A stretch of DNA of 35,424 nucleotides from CAYZXK01 sp964482395 (GTDB lineage: Bacteria > Planctomycetota > Phycisphaerae > UBA1845 > Fen-1342), in the NCBI GenBank assembly GCA_964482395.1, contig CAYZXK010000091.1, positions 1-35,424 of the forward strand, read 5' to 3'. Within the stretch, counting starts at the first letter, position 1. Every line of letters starts with the position of its first letter. Below, in pieces: positions 20,998 through 29,445 of this stretch. The position numbers were made by a program, and so were the translations under genes. The notes beneath the pieces are model-generated. The model saw only the letters and a list, made by a program, of their open reading frames with translations, was not told where the DNA came from and searched no databases.

Positions 20998-23055
20998 ATG
21001 CCAGGCCTGATCTCGCACCGCCTCGCCAGCGTCGCCCTCCTGCTGCTCAGTGCACCGGCCGCCTGGGCCGACGACTCGCTGGCCAGCTTGGTGCCGGCCG
21101 ATGTGGGGTTGTTCGTCGAGCTGCGCCGGGCGGACGACCTGCTGGTGCCGCTGGTGGAGCCGCAAGTCTGGGTGACTTTGGCGGAACTGGCCGGCCACCC
21201 GGCCGCCCTGAAGGAGACCGAGCACTGGCAGCAGCGGGTGAAGCGAACGGTGAATATGTCGCCGGCCGAGGCAATCCGGGCTCTATTCTCGCAACAGGTC
21301 GCCTTCGTCAGCGAGGGCGTTCGCAGCACGCAGAACGGGGTAGTGCTGTGCCGACCGGCCGGGGACCGGTGGCAACTGATCCGGCGCTGGCAGGCCCGCC
21401 CCCTGCCGACCAGCGGCCCAGTCTCGCTCTACCGACTGCCTAACAACGTCGGACTGGCCCTGCGCGGCGATCTCTTCATCTTCGGCGACCAGACCGAGCA
21501 GGGTCTGTTCCGGCAGATAGTAATGCAACTGAACGATCCGGCCGGCCGCCTGGCGGATGACCCGAACTACCGCAGGCTGCTGGCCCGCGTCCCTCCCGAC
21601 CCGGACGGGGTGTTGTTCGCGCGGCTGAGTCGGCCCCAGGCCACCAGCGCCCCGGTCGCCAGCCAGCCGATCGCCGCTCCAATGCTGCCTGGGTTGCCGC
21701 GACTGGCAAGCGTTTCCTCGAACCTGCTGCTGGCGTTGCACCGAGAAGGCTCGCAGTTGCGCATCACTGCCGTCGGGGATGCTCCGGGCGCGGTACCGGC
21801 ACGGGACAGCTCCCTCCTGGAACTGGTGGGCAAGCTCCCGGAGTCCACTCTCATTGCCTGGGCCGGCCATCTGGACCATGCCAGTCTGGCCCAGGTTGCC
21901 ACGGCCCTGCCGGAGCGCAGCGTCTTCCGGATCGCGTATCAGATGCATGAGCGGTACGGAACTGTACAGCGGCTGGCTGCCGCTCTGGATTCAGCCACCT
22001 GCGTGGCCATCGGAAGCGTCAGGCCGCAGAGCCGGATCCTTCCGGCCCCACCGGTCCCAGCGGTTGCCGTGCTGGTAGCGACCCGCGATCCCCAGCAGGC
22101 CGCGACTGAATGGGCCGACCTGTTCCACGTTACGCTGGCACTTTACCGGCTGCTTTCACTGAAGCTGGCCACGCCCATCCCAGTAGGGGAAGTGGAGTCG
22201 CTGACACTGGCCGGGCAGGCGGCCGAAAAGCTGGACCTCAGCAGTCTGTTGGGCGAGAACCCAGAACAGACGCCGCTGGGCGAACTGCATTTGAGCTGGG
22301 CGATGGACGGCCGAGTCCTGATCATCGCCTCCCACTCGGAGTGGCTGCGCCAGGTGCTGGAGGCCCGGGCCGGGCGGGAACCCGCTCTGGGAGCGACGCT
22401 TCTGCTTGGCGGCCGGTCTGCGGTCCCCTCGCCCCAGACGGTGCTGGTCGCAAGAAGTGCCGCGGTGTCCGATCTGGGCAGTGATTGGCTCCAGTTCTTG
22501 GCCGGTTTCAGTCCGCAAGTGCTGGACGAGAACTGGTGGCGGAACTACCAGCCGGAGGGCGGCAGCGTCCGGCTGGGGATTCAAGTCACCGAGGATTCCC
22601 AGCGGCAGCGGTTAGTGGTCCGCTCGGTCAGCCCGAACATGCCGGCCGACGGCGTATTGCGACCCCACGATGAGATTGTGGGGTGCAACCATCGTCGCTT
22701 CGCCACTTCCCAGCCCCTGGAGGAAATCCAGCGTGGACTGGCCAGACGTCCCAGCCCACGCTGGATCGACCTGCTGGTCGAGCGCGACCGCGTAGTGCGC
22801 GTCAAACGGGTCGCGCTCCCGTTCGTGGATCCGATAGAGGTCTTACGCCGGATCGTGGCGGTCGGTCGGCTGGTGCAGCGTGTGGTCTACGTAGACGATG
22901 CTCCGGACGCCGAGGGCTGGCGCGGCCACCTGACGCTCGATCTGCGAGCCGAGCAATCAACGCTTGGCGAGCTTTCGGGGCCGGGAAGTCCGGCACCGCC
23001 CGCGCCGACCGCCCCTGCCGTCTCCTCCAGCCCGGCGCCCAAGCCGCCGGGCTGA
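20998..23055 (+). CDS. Large exported protein with C-terminal PDZ-like domain
   Basis: 685 residues from ATG 20998, chosen because it gives a clean signal peptide (LASVALLLLSAPAAWA|DD). The same frame extends upstream into the anti-sigma gene but is not used. Most of the protein, about residues 27-500, resembles envelope proteins with repeated beta/alpha units (LVPADVGLFVELRRADDLLVPL), similar to DUF3352-like proteins. Residues about 525-605 look like a PDZ domain (VSPNMPADGVLRPHDEIVGCNHRRF), which would bind peptide C-termini. The end is a proline/alanine-rich tail. It is the third gene of the ECF sigma operon, 70 nt after the anti-sigma gene, and could sense or act in the periplasm. No protease catalytic residues are seen. 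Confidence 0.75.
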   Translation: MPGLISHRLASVALLLLSAPAAWADDSLASLVPADVGLFVELRRADDLLVPLVEPQVWVTLAELAGHPAALKETEHWQQRVKRTVNMSPAEAIRALFSQQVAFVSEGVRSTQNGVVLCRPAGDRWQLIRRWQARPLPTSGPVSLYRLPNNVGLALRGDLFIFGDQTEQGLFRQIVMQLNDPAGRLADDPNYRRLLARVPPDPDGVLFARLSRPQATSAPVASQPIAAPMLPGLPRLASVSSNLLLALHREGSQLRITAVGDAPGAVPARDSSLLELVGKLPESTLIAWAGHLDHASLAQVATALPERSVFRIAYQMHERYGTVQRLAAALDSATCVAIGSVRPQSRILPAPPVPAVAVLVATRDPQQAATEWADLFHVTLALYRLLSLKLATPIPVGEVESLTLAGQAAEKLDLSSLLGENPEQTPLGELHLSWAMDGRVLIIASHSEWLRQVLEARAGREPALGATLLLGGRSAVPSPQTVLVARSAAVSDLGSDWLQFLAGFSPQVLDENWWRNYQPEGGSVRLGIQVTEDSQRQRLVVRSVSPNMPADGVLRPHDEIVGCNHRRFATSQPLEEIQRGLARRPSPRWIDLLVERDRVVRVKRVALPFVDPIEVLRRIVAVGRLVQRVVYVDDAPDAEGWRGHLTLDLRAEQSTLGELSGPGSPAPPAPTAPAVSSSPAPKPPG

Positions 23056-23100
23056 TCAAGCCTGCTGCCGGTCGGCGGGCCGGGGATCAGGTCGAGCGGC

Positions 23101-24387
23101 TCACCGGGCTGCGGGAGAGGCGGCCCGCCGACGACGGGCTGCAAGCTCGGGGGCCTCGCGCAGGCAGGTTGCCAGAATCTTGAGCGACTGGCCGAAGGCT
23201 GACCAGCCGGCCCGGGGGAGCCGAGCCGGCTGCTGACCCACGTCGGGATAGCCCTGCTGGTCGGGCCGGACCTTCTCCCAGTTGGCAAAGAGCCGGCCCC
23301 AATCGCTGGCGAGGACCTCCTGCATCATCCGCCGCCCGCGGACCGGGTACCAGAAACTGTCGTGGTAGAGCACGCTGGCCAGGTAGGCCCAGGGAGCCAA
23401 CACGGTTTTCAGCGACCATTCGATCGGCTTTCTGAGCGGGCCCCAGTAAATGTAATGCTGCATGCGGCTGGCGAAAGTCATGTTCTGGAAGGGCCCGATG
23501 AAATGCCAGTTCTCCGTCGCGGCCTCCTGGTCTCCGACGATCTCGATCTGTCGCGGATCGCCGCACCCCAGCCCGTGCTCGTGAGCCAGTCGAATGTACT
23601 TTATGTCCAGCGGGTCAAAGCCCATCATCCGGGCCGCCACCGCGTCGATCGCGGTCTGGTCCGCGCTGGCCAGGATGACGTTCTTGACGTGCGGGATCAT
23701 GCACCGGGGGCCGGGACCGTCCCCGGCAAAGGTCCCGTCCATCACCGCGAACACGCCGCGGTGAATCTTCTTCTGGATCATCAACAGATCGACCAGCGTT
23801 TCGTGGATCACCGGGTGGGTCCAGTGCCGGCGTTCGTTGAGCAGCCCCCCGAAGGCGTTCTTCATCGTTCCGGTGGTGGTGGTGAAGACATGGGTTTTGA
23901 CGGTCGGCAGATGGATGATGTTTTCGCCTATGAATCGGCGGGGGATCATGAACCCCTGGGGGTAAACTTGGTTAAGGCACAGAAACTGCTTGGTCAGGTC
24001 GCCGACCGCATCCTGGATCCGCACCCATTCCTCGCCTTCGTACAGGTGGATGTTGCGCAGCCCATGCGACTCCAGCACGTTGATCTGTTTGTTCTCACGC
24101 TCTCCCAGATGGGCATCGATCACCACGGTCCGATTATGGCAACCGTGGATGAGGTCGGGGTCGTACCCGTCGGCCTTCAGGGCCCGGATGACGCCCTCCA
24201 GTTGCCAAGGAGTCGTTGAGCTGCCTGGAAAGAAAAAGTGCCAGGAGATGTTGATTTTCAGTGCGGTGTCCGCATCCTTGGCAATGACGTCCTGATAACC
24301 GGCCAGGTTCATCAGCTCGTGGTAGTCCCGCAGGACAGTCCGGGGACTGGTTTTCAGGACTGCCACTTTGGACCGCAGCGCCGACAT
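23101..24387 (-). CDS. DUF362 domain-containing protein
   Basis: 428 residues. The DUF362 pattern is visible: KVAVLKTSPRTVLRDYHELMNLAG at the start in pieces, NISWHFFFPGSSTTPWQLEGVIRAL, HLPTVKTHVFTTTTGTMKNAFGGL and VMDGTFAGDGPGPR. ILASADQTAIDAVAARMMGFDP follows near residue 250. DUF362 proteins often carry a 4Fe-4S domain; here no C-x2-C-x2-C cluster is seen, so this version lacks it. The C-terminus (about 350-428) is basic and has amphipathic segments (YWGPLRKPIEWSLKTVLAPW) that may contact the membrane. Function is unknown. It is divergent from the radical SAM gene, with a 208-nt gap. Confidence 0.88.
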   Translation of the reverse strand: MSALRSKVAVLKTSPRTVLRDYHELMNLAGYQDVIAKDADTALKINISWHFFFPGSSTTPWQLEGVIRALKADGYDPDLIHGCHNRTVVIDAHLGERENKQINVLESHGLRNIHLYEGEEWVRIQDAVGDLTKQFLCLNQVYPQGFMIPRRFIGENIIHLPTVKTHVFTTTTGTMKNAFGGLLNERRHWTHPVIHETLVDLLMIQKKIHRGVFAVMDGTFAGDGPGPRCMIPHVKNVILASADQTAIDAVAARMMGFDPLDIKYIRLAHEHGLGCGDPRQIEIVGDQEAATENWHFIGPFQNMTFASRMQHYIYWGPLRKPIEWSLKTVLAPWAYLASVLYHDSFWYPVRGRRMMQEVLASDWGRLFANWEKVRPDQQGYPDVGQQPARLPRAGWSAFGQSLKILATCLREAPELAARRRRAASPAAR

Positions 24388-24595
24388 CGGTTCTCGCAGC
24401 TCGAAACATCAAACCCAGGCTCTGGCCATACTGTTTATAGTCGACCGGCCCCGGTTTGCAAATCAGCTCCCGGTCCACTGGACCGATGAACCAGACCGGG
24501 ATAGACTCAGTTTAGTTGCCCCTCTGTCTGCGACCGCGTCGGATCGTCGGCGGTCAAGTGAAGGGCCGATAGGAAGTTGGGCCGCCGAGGACGCG

Positions 24596-26068
24596 ATGAA
24601 CATCCTGCTGGTCTCACCGGCTACGCCGGTAACGTTCTGGAGTTTCAAGCACGTTCTGCCACTGGTATCGAAGAAGGCGGCGTTTCCGCCCCTAGGGTTG
24701 CTGACGGTCGCGGCGATGCTGCCGCGGACCTGGAATCTCAAGCTGGTCGACCTGAACGTCACCGGACTGCGAGCCGCCGACATCGACTGGGCCGACTACG
24801 TGCTGGTCTCGGCCATGCTGGTTCACGAGCGATCGGCCCGCGAGGTGGCAGCCCGCTGCGCGGCCCGGGGCAAGCCGCTGGTCGCCGGTGGCCCGCTGTT
24901 CGCGACCGGCCATCAGCGATTTCCCGAGATTCCCTGCTTCGTGCTGGGCGAGGCGGAACAGATCATGCCGAGGGTAGTCGCCGACATGAGTTCCGGTCGG
25001 CTTCAGCCGCTCTACCGGGCCCCCGGCAAGCCCGACTTGGCCTGCACGCCCATTCCCCGCTGGGACCTGATCGACGGCCGGGACTACGCGACCATGTCCG
25101 TGCAGTTCTCCCGCGGCTGCCCGTTCAACTGCGAATTCTGCGACATCGTCGCTTTGTACGGGCGGGTGCCGCGGGCAAAAAGCCCGGGCCAGATGCTAGC
25201 CGAGCTGGACGCCCTCCTAGAGGCCGGGTGGAACGGGCCGATCTTCGTGGTCGATGACAACTTCATCGGGCACAAGACCAGGGCCAAGGAGCTGCTGCGG
25301 GCGATGATCGACTGGCGGGTCCGCCGCAAAGCGCGGGTCTCCTTCAGCACTGAAGCCTCGCTTAACCTGGTCGACGACGACGAGCTGCTGGAACTGATGG
25401 TGGCCGCCGGATTCAAGAAGGTATTCGTCGGCCTGGAAACCCCCGAGGAAAGCAGCCTGACCGAGTGTGCCAAGCTCCAGAACACCGCCCGCGACCTGGT
25501 CGCCGCGGTCGGCAAGATCCATAAGGCGGGAATCGAGGTCATGGGCGGGTTCATCGTCGGGTTCGACCACGATCCCAGCAACATCTTCGAGCGACAGCGG
25601 CGATTCATTCAGGAAGCGGGAGTAGTCACCGCCATGGTCGGGCTGCTGAACGCCCTGCCGCAGACCCGGTTGTTCGCCCGCTTGAAACGCGAGGGCCGTA
25701 TTCTTCGTGAGAGCACCGGAAACAACCTGGACGGAATCCTCAACTTCGTCCCTCGCCTGGATCGACAGCTCCTGGTGGACGGCTACCGGGCCCTGCTCCG
25801 GCACCTGTACTCGCCGCGGGTCTACTACGACCGGGCCCTGACCTTCCTGCGCCAATACCGGCCCCGCGGACCGAGCGTGCACCGGTCCTGGAGCGACCTG
25901 AGCGCGTTCGTGAAATCGCTGTGGCTGATAGGGGTGCGCACCCGCGGCCGACGCGAGTACTGGAAATACTTCACCAAGACCCTGCTGCTATATCCCCGGG
26001 CGTTCGGCGAGGCGATGAACCTGGCGATCGCCGGATATCACTTTCGCAAGGTCGCCAGCAATCTGTAG
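24596..26068 (+). CDS. B12-binding domain radical SAM protein with DUF4070-like C-terminus
   Basis: 490 residues from ATG 24596. The N-terminal Rossmann domain of about 150 residues (NILLVSPATPVTFW, PPLGLLTVAAMLP, DYVLVSAMLVHERSA) is of the cobalamin-binding type, although no DxHxxG motif is seen. The radical SAM core has C175-x3-C179-x2-C182 (SRGCPFNCEFCDI). VVDDNFIG and VGLETPEESSL follow at the expected places. A DUF4070-type C-terminal domain ends with several hydrophobic and basic segments. The enzyme should bind 4Fe-4S and S-adenosylmethionine, cleaving SAM to a 5'-deoxyadenosyl radical. The substrate is unknown; relatives modify lipids or small molecules. Divergent from DUF362; the pair may act together (inference). 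Confidence 0.9.
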   Translation: MNILLVSPATPVTFWSFKHVLPLVSKKAAFPPLGLLTVAAMLPRTWNLKLVDLNVTGLRAADIDWADYVLVSAMLVHERSAREVAARCAARGKPLVAGGPLFATGHQRFPEIPCFVLGEAEQIMPRVVADMSSGRLQPLYRAPGKPDLACTPIPRWDLIDGRDYATMSVQFSRGCPFNCEFCDIVALYGRVPRAKSPGQMLAELDALLEAGWNGPIFVVDDNFIGHKTRAKELLRAMIDWRVRRKARVSFSTEASLNLVDDDELLELMVAAGFKKVFVGLETPEESSLTECAKLQNTARDLVAAVGKIHKAGIEVMGGFIVGFDHDPSNIFERQRRFIQEAGVVTAMVGLLNALPQTRLFARLKREGRILRESTGNNLDGILNFVPRLDRQLLVDGYRALLRHLYSPRVYYDRALTFLRQYRPRGPSVHRSWSDLSAFVKSLWLIGVRTRGRREYWKYFTKTLLLYPRAFGEAMNLAIAGYHFRKVASNL

Positions 26069-26098
26069 GGCCGGCCAAGGAAAAAATACGATGGGGTG

Positions 26099-26128
26099 TT
26101 GCGGAGCGGGCCGGACCGCAGCTAGAAT
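26099..26128 (+). promoter_or_regulatory. Putative promoter of the RRM gene
   Basis: TTGCGG (26099-26104) and TAGAAT (26123-26128) are separated by 18 bp. The predicted transcript would have a leader of about 155 nt before the GTG at 26291, which is long for this window. Confidence 0.42.
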
Positions 26129-26290
26129 ACTAGCGGTTGGTCTGTCGAAGCGGGCCGTACGCGACGGTTCTTTCCAGCCCCGCATCGCCCCACTCGCTCC
26201 CACCTTCTCGGCCGGAAGTGCGGCCGCTTTCATCCGTGACCCTGAAAGGAAAATAACGGGTCCAGCCCATTCTCAGAAAAGGAGAGTTAC

Positions 26291-26593
26291 GTGGGCAAGA
26301 AACTGTATGTCGGCAACCTGGGCTACAACGTCACCAGCGCCGGCCTGGAACAACTGTTCTCTCAACATGGCAGCGTGCAGAGCGCTCAGGTCATCGAAGA
26401 CCGGGCCAGTGGACGCAGCAAGGGCTTCGGATTCGTGGAGATGAGTTCCGACGAGGAAGCTCGCCAGGCGATCGCCGCCCTCAACGGCCAGGTCCATGAC
26501 GGACGGGCCCTGACCGTCAACGAGGCCAAGCCGCGCGAAGACCGCGGGGGCTTCGGCGGCAGTCGTCACGGCGGCTACGGCCGACGACGCTAA
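26291..26593 (+). CDS. RRM RNA-binding protein
   Basis: 100 residues starting at GTG with AAGGAG 6-7 nt upstream. It is a single RNA recognition motif: RNP2 LYVGNL at 5-10 and RNP1 KGFGFVEM at 44-51, with aromatic residues that stack on RNA bases. A short Gly/Arg-rich tail (RGGFGGSRHGGYGRRR) follows, typical of small bacterial RRM proteins similar to cyanobacterial Rbp proteins. Some of these are cold-induced through a long 5' leader. The region before this gene (26069-26290) is long and A-rich, with its own probable promoter. The family role is RNA chaperone or stabiliser; the target is unknown. Confidence 0.93.
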   Translation: MGKKLYVGNLGYNVTSAGLEQLFSQHGSVQSAQVIEDRASGRSKGFGFVEMSSDEEARQAIAALNGQVHDGRALTVNEAKPREDRGGFGGSRHGGYGRRR

Positions 26594-26601
26594 TGCTTTG
26601 T

Positions 26602-26639
26602 GCCGGGCCCGTCCGTCGCTACCGGCGGACGGGTCCGGC
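26602..26639 (+). terminator. GC-rich hairpin after the RRM gene
   Basis: Arms 26602-26615 (GCCGGGCCCGTCCG) and 26626-26639 (CGGACGGGTCCGGC) pair over 14 positions with one G-U, around a 10-nt loop. It lies 9 nt after the stop. No T-run follows, so it may stabilise the mRNA end or terminate weakly. Confidence 0.55.
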
Positions 26640-26808
26640 CCGCGCTAGTACCTCGGCTGGCCGACACCGAAGTGGTCCTTTTCCCATTGCCGGCGACCGT
26701 TTGGCCCGGTCAGCCCACGTCCGGTCCGCCCACTCAGGCCCGACTCTGATGGCCACGATTCGCAGCTCTGGTTGGGCGACAAGTCTTCTCTGGCGGCCTG
26801 ACCCACAG

Positions 26809-26838
26809 TTGGCCGGCACTTGAGCCCGGCTCTACAAT
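26809..26838 (+). promoter_or_regulatory. Putative promoter of yifB, suggesting a leaderless transcript
   Basis: TTGGCC (26809-26814) and TACAAT (26833-26838) are spaced 18 bp apart. The -10 box ends only 7 nt before the ATG at 26846, and no ribosome binding site is visible. Confidence 0.38.
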
Positions 26839-26845
26839 TCCAGCC

Positions 26846-28375
26846 ATGTTCGCCCGTCTGCATAGCATGGCCCTGGCGGGGATCGAAGCTAAACCATGCG
26901 ATATTGAGGTAGACGTGAGCGGCCGCGGCTTCGGCGTGCCCACCCTGGTCGGGCTGCCCGATTCCGCCGTCAAGGAAAGCATCGACCGCATCCGCAGCGC
27001 TCTGTCCAACTCCGGATTCTCGCTGCCGCGCACCAGAACCACCATAAACCTGGCCCCGGCCGATACACGGAAGGAAGGGCCGGCTTTCGACCTGCCCATA
27101 GCGATCGGGCTGCTGATGGCCGACGACCAGTTGCGCAGCGAGACGGCGGAGCAGTATCTCATCGCCGGGGAGCTGGCCCTGGATGGACGCGTCCGAGCCA
27201 TCAAGGGCGCCTTGTCGCTGGCCTTGCTGGGGCGTCAGAACGGCTTCCGGGGGCTGCTGGTGCCGCGGGAGAACGCCGAAGAGGCGGCAGTGGTGGACGA
27301 CGTGGAGGTGTACGGGATCGACTCGCTGGCCCAGGCGGTCGGCTTCCTGGCCGGGCAGTTGCCGCTCGAGCCGACCACCGTGGACCTGCCAGCCCTGTTC
27401 GACCGCTGCGCCCGGTACGACGTGGACTTCAGCGACGTACGCGGCCAGGAGCACGTCAAACGGGCCCTGCTGGTGGCCGCGGCCGGCCGGCATAACGTGC
27501 TCATGATTGGTCCACCGGGGGCCGGCAAGACCATGCTGGCCAAGCGGCTGCCCACGATTCTGCCGCCGCTCTCGCTCCAGGAAGCCCTGGAGACCACCCG
27601 GATCTACTCCGCCTCCGGAAAGCTTCCGGCTCGCACCAGCCTGATGGCCACTCGCCCGGTCCGCCAGCCGCATCATTCCATCAGCATGCCGGCCCTGGTG
27701 GGCGGCGGCACCATCCCGCAGGCCGGCGAAGTCTCACTGGCTCACCACGGCATCCTGTTTCTGGACGAGTTCCCGGAATTCAGCCGCAGCGTGCTGGAAT
27801 CGCTGCGGCAGGTGATCGAAGACCACGTGGTAACCGTGTCGCGGGCCCACAGCGCGGTCGATTTCCCGGCCGACTTCATGCTGGTGGCCGCCATGAACCC
27901 CTGCCCGTGCGGATACTTCACCGACCCGCGTCGGCCCTGCAAGTGCTCGGCCCCCCAGATCGACCGGTATCTGGCGCGCATCTCCGGACCGCTGATGGAA
28001 CGGATCGACATCCACATCGAGGTGCCGGCGGTACCCATCTCCGCCCTGCGTGACCGGCAGTCCGGCACCGACAGCGCCACCATGCGCGCCGAAGTCCAGC
28101 GGGCCCTCGACATTCAGCGCCGGCGCTTCGGACCCGACAGCACCACCACCAACGGACGCATGACCCCGCGGCAACTGCGGAAGTATTGCCAGATCGACGC
28201 CGACGGCGAGCGGCTGCTCCGTCAGGCAGTCAGTGAGCTGGGGCTGAGCGCCCGGGCCCACGACAAGGTGTTGCGGGTTGCCCGCACGATTGCCGACCTG
28301 GCCGGCCAGGAACACATCAGCGCCATCCATCTGTCGGAAGCGATTCAATACCGTCGCCTGGACCGGAGCCTGTGA
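26846..28375 (+). CDS. comM: YifB/ComM family AAA ATPase (magnesium-chelatase-like)
   Basis: 509 residues, the usual family length. The N-terminal Lon-like (ChlI) domain (MFARLHSMALAGIEAKPCDIEVDVS, in parts; DSAVKESIDRIRSAL; KEGPAFDLPIAIG) occupies about residues 1-170. The AAA core has Walker A GPPGAGKT at 222-229, Walker B GILFLDEFPEF near 308-318 and the sensor-like MNPCPCGYF near 350-358, with paired Cys. The Mg-chelatase C-terminal domain (QLRKYCQID, LSARAHDKVLRVARTIADL) is complete. ComM is a hexameric helicase promoting branch migration of DNA during transformation. That would fit the ComEA-like protein encoded in the window. The start has no clear ribosome binding site. Confidence 0.93.
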   Translation: MFARLHSMALAGIEAKPCDIEVDVSGRGFGVPTLVGLPDSAVKESIDRIRSALSNSGFSLPRTRTTINLAPADTRKEGPAFDLPIAIGLLMADDQLRSETAEQYLIAGELALDGRVRAIKGALSLALLGRQNGFRGLLVPRENAEEAAVVDDVEVYGIDSLAQAVGFLAGQLPLEPTTVDLPALFDRCARYDVDFSDVRGQEHVKRALLVAAAGRHNVLMIGPPGAGKTMLAKRLPTILPPLSLQEALETTRIYSASGKLPARTSLMATRPVRQPHHSISMPALVGGGTIPQAGEVSLAHHGILFLDEFPEFSRSVLESLRQVIEDHVVTVSRAHSAVDFPADFMLVAAMNPCPCGYFTDPRRPCKCSAPQIDRYLARISGPLMERIDIHIEVPAVPISALRDRQSGTDSATMRAEVQRALDIQRRRFGPDSTTTNGRMTPRQLRKYCQIDADGERLLRQAVSELGLSARAHDKVLRVARTIADLAGQEHISAIHLSEAIQYRRLDRSL

Positions 28376-28764
28376 CGCAGCTCGCCGTCTCCTGCCGTCA
28401 GATAATGCCCTAGGAAAGGTGTTCCAGGCACTCCGCCTGGTCCAGGTAAAGAAACCCAGCCGGCGAGCGCCAAAGCGGGATACCTAACCGAGCCAGTTCG
28501 ATGGCGAGGTTCACGCGAACCGCTTCTGACCCAACGACCCGGTTCTCGCCGGTTGACGCCTAGTCTACTCCCCGGCTGCGCTGCGTAACGGTGCTCCAGC
28601 TTTGCCGGGTAGTGGCCGGCGGCCAGTCCTGCGCTGGTCCGATTATCCTCGGACATCGGCCCCGGGCCACGAGTGTTCAAAGTGGCCTGCCAACGTGGTC
28701 GATCATAGAGCAGCGACCCGAATGGTCGACTCTCGGCTTGGGCGTTCCGAACTCGGCCTGAAGG
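28376..28764. other. 389-nt intergenic region between yifB and the CheX-like gene
   Basis: No gene is supported on either strand. The only structure seen is the hairpin at 28424-28440; the rest is unremarkable mixed sequence with no clear promoter for the downstream gene. Confidence 0.5.
28424..28440 (+). terminator. Small hairpin downstream of yifB
   Basis: CCAGGC-ACTCC-GCCTGG forms a perfect 6-bp stem, 49 nt after the stop. No T-run follows, so it is at most a weak terminator. Confidence 0.3.
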
Positions 28765-29310
28765 ATGGATGTACGCTACATCAACCCGTTCGTCGCAGCG
28801 GTCCGGCACGTCTTCAAAACAATGTTGAAGACCGAGATCCTGGTCAGCAAACCGAGGATCAAGGACCAGGCCAGCCCAGCTACGGACCTGTCGGCGATTA
28901 TCGGTCTGTCGGGTCCGGTCACCGGGAGCGTGACCCTCCGCTTTTCCCGGCAGGTGGCAGTCCGGATCGCCAGCGCGTTTGCTGGCACCCAGCTCTCGAT
29001 TTATCAGCAGGCGGAACTGGCCGACGCCCTGGGCGAGCTGACCAACATGGTGGCCGGGCAAGCCAAGGCCAAGCTGCCGCATTCTGAAATCAACATCTCG
29101 CTGCCGCGGGTGGTGCAGGGGGACGCCCGGCAGGTGCCGGAGGCCAATGTCTCGCCGGTAGTAGTGCTGCCCTGCGACTCCGCCCTGGGACGCTTCTCGG
29201 TTGAAGTAACCCTGGTGACCAAACAGACCTCGCCCTTCGCCGCACCGCCCAGTCCGCCAGCCGAGGTGAGCGATCCGCAGCCGGCAATGGCCTGCGCCCA
29301 GCCGTCCTAA
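28765..29310 (+). CDS. CheX-like chemotaxis phosphatase-family protein
   Basis: 181 residues. The fold pattern matches CheX/CheC: INPFVAAVRHVFKTML at the start, a beta segment AIIGLSGPVTGSVTLRFS, and a helix LADALGELTNMVAGQAKAKL with the catalytic ExxN motif (E91, N94). Proteins of this type dephosphorylate CheY-like receivers. A segment after residue 105 (INISLPRVVQGD) gives the next strand, and the last 25 residues form a Pro/Ala-rich tail. No other chemotaxis or two-component gene is in the window. It may act on a receiver encoded elsewhere, or may be a non-chemotactic phosphatase. Confidence 0.8.
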   Translation: MDVRYINPFVAAVRHVFKTMLKTEILVSKPRIKDQASPATDLSAIIGLSGPVTGSVTLRFSRQVAVRIASAFAGTQLSIYQQAELADALGELTNMVAGQAKAKLPHSEINISLPRVVQGDARQVPEANVSPVVVLPCDSALGRFSVEVTLVTKQTSPFAAPPSPPAEVSDPQPAMACAQPS

Positions 29311-29445
29311 ACCGGGTCAAGCCGTCGGACCGATTTTCTCGCCTCGGCCCGAGCATCCCCCTGAATCTTCCGGGTTGACGCATGGCCAATGCGATGTGAG
29401 CACTTCAGGCAGAAGGGGAAACCGCGCGCCGGGCGGACAGCGACC

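Noticed and set aside
19911..21329. Long minus-strand frame of 472 codons opposite the sigma operon
   Set aside because: Antisense to sigma, anti-sigma and exported-protein genes that show clear family motifs.
23362..24219. Plus-strand frame of 285 codons opposite the DUF362 gene
   Set aside because: The minus-strand protein has clear DUF362 motifs; the plus-strand translation has none.
26645..27676. Minus-strand frame of 343 codons opposite yifB
   Set aside because: Antisense to a complete AAA ATPase gene; only its last 53 codons are outside yifB and are noted separately at low interest.
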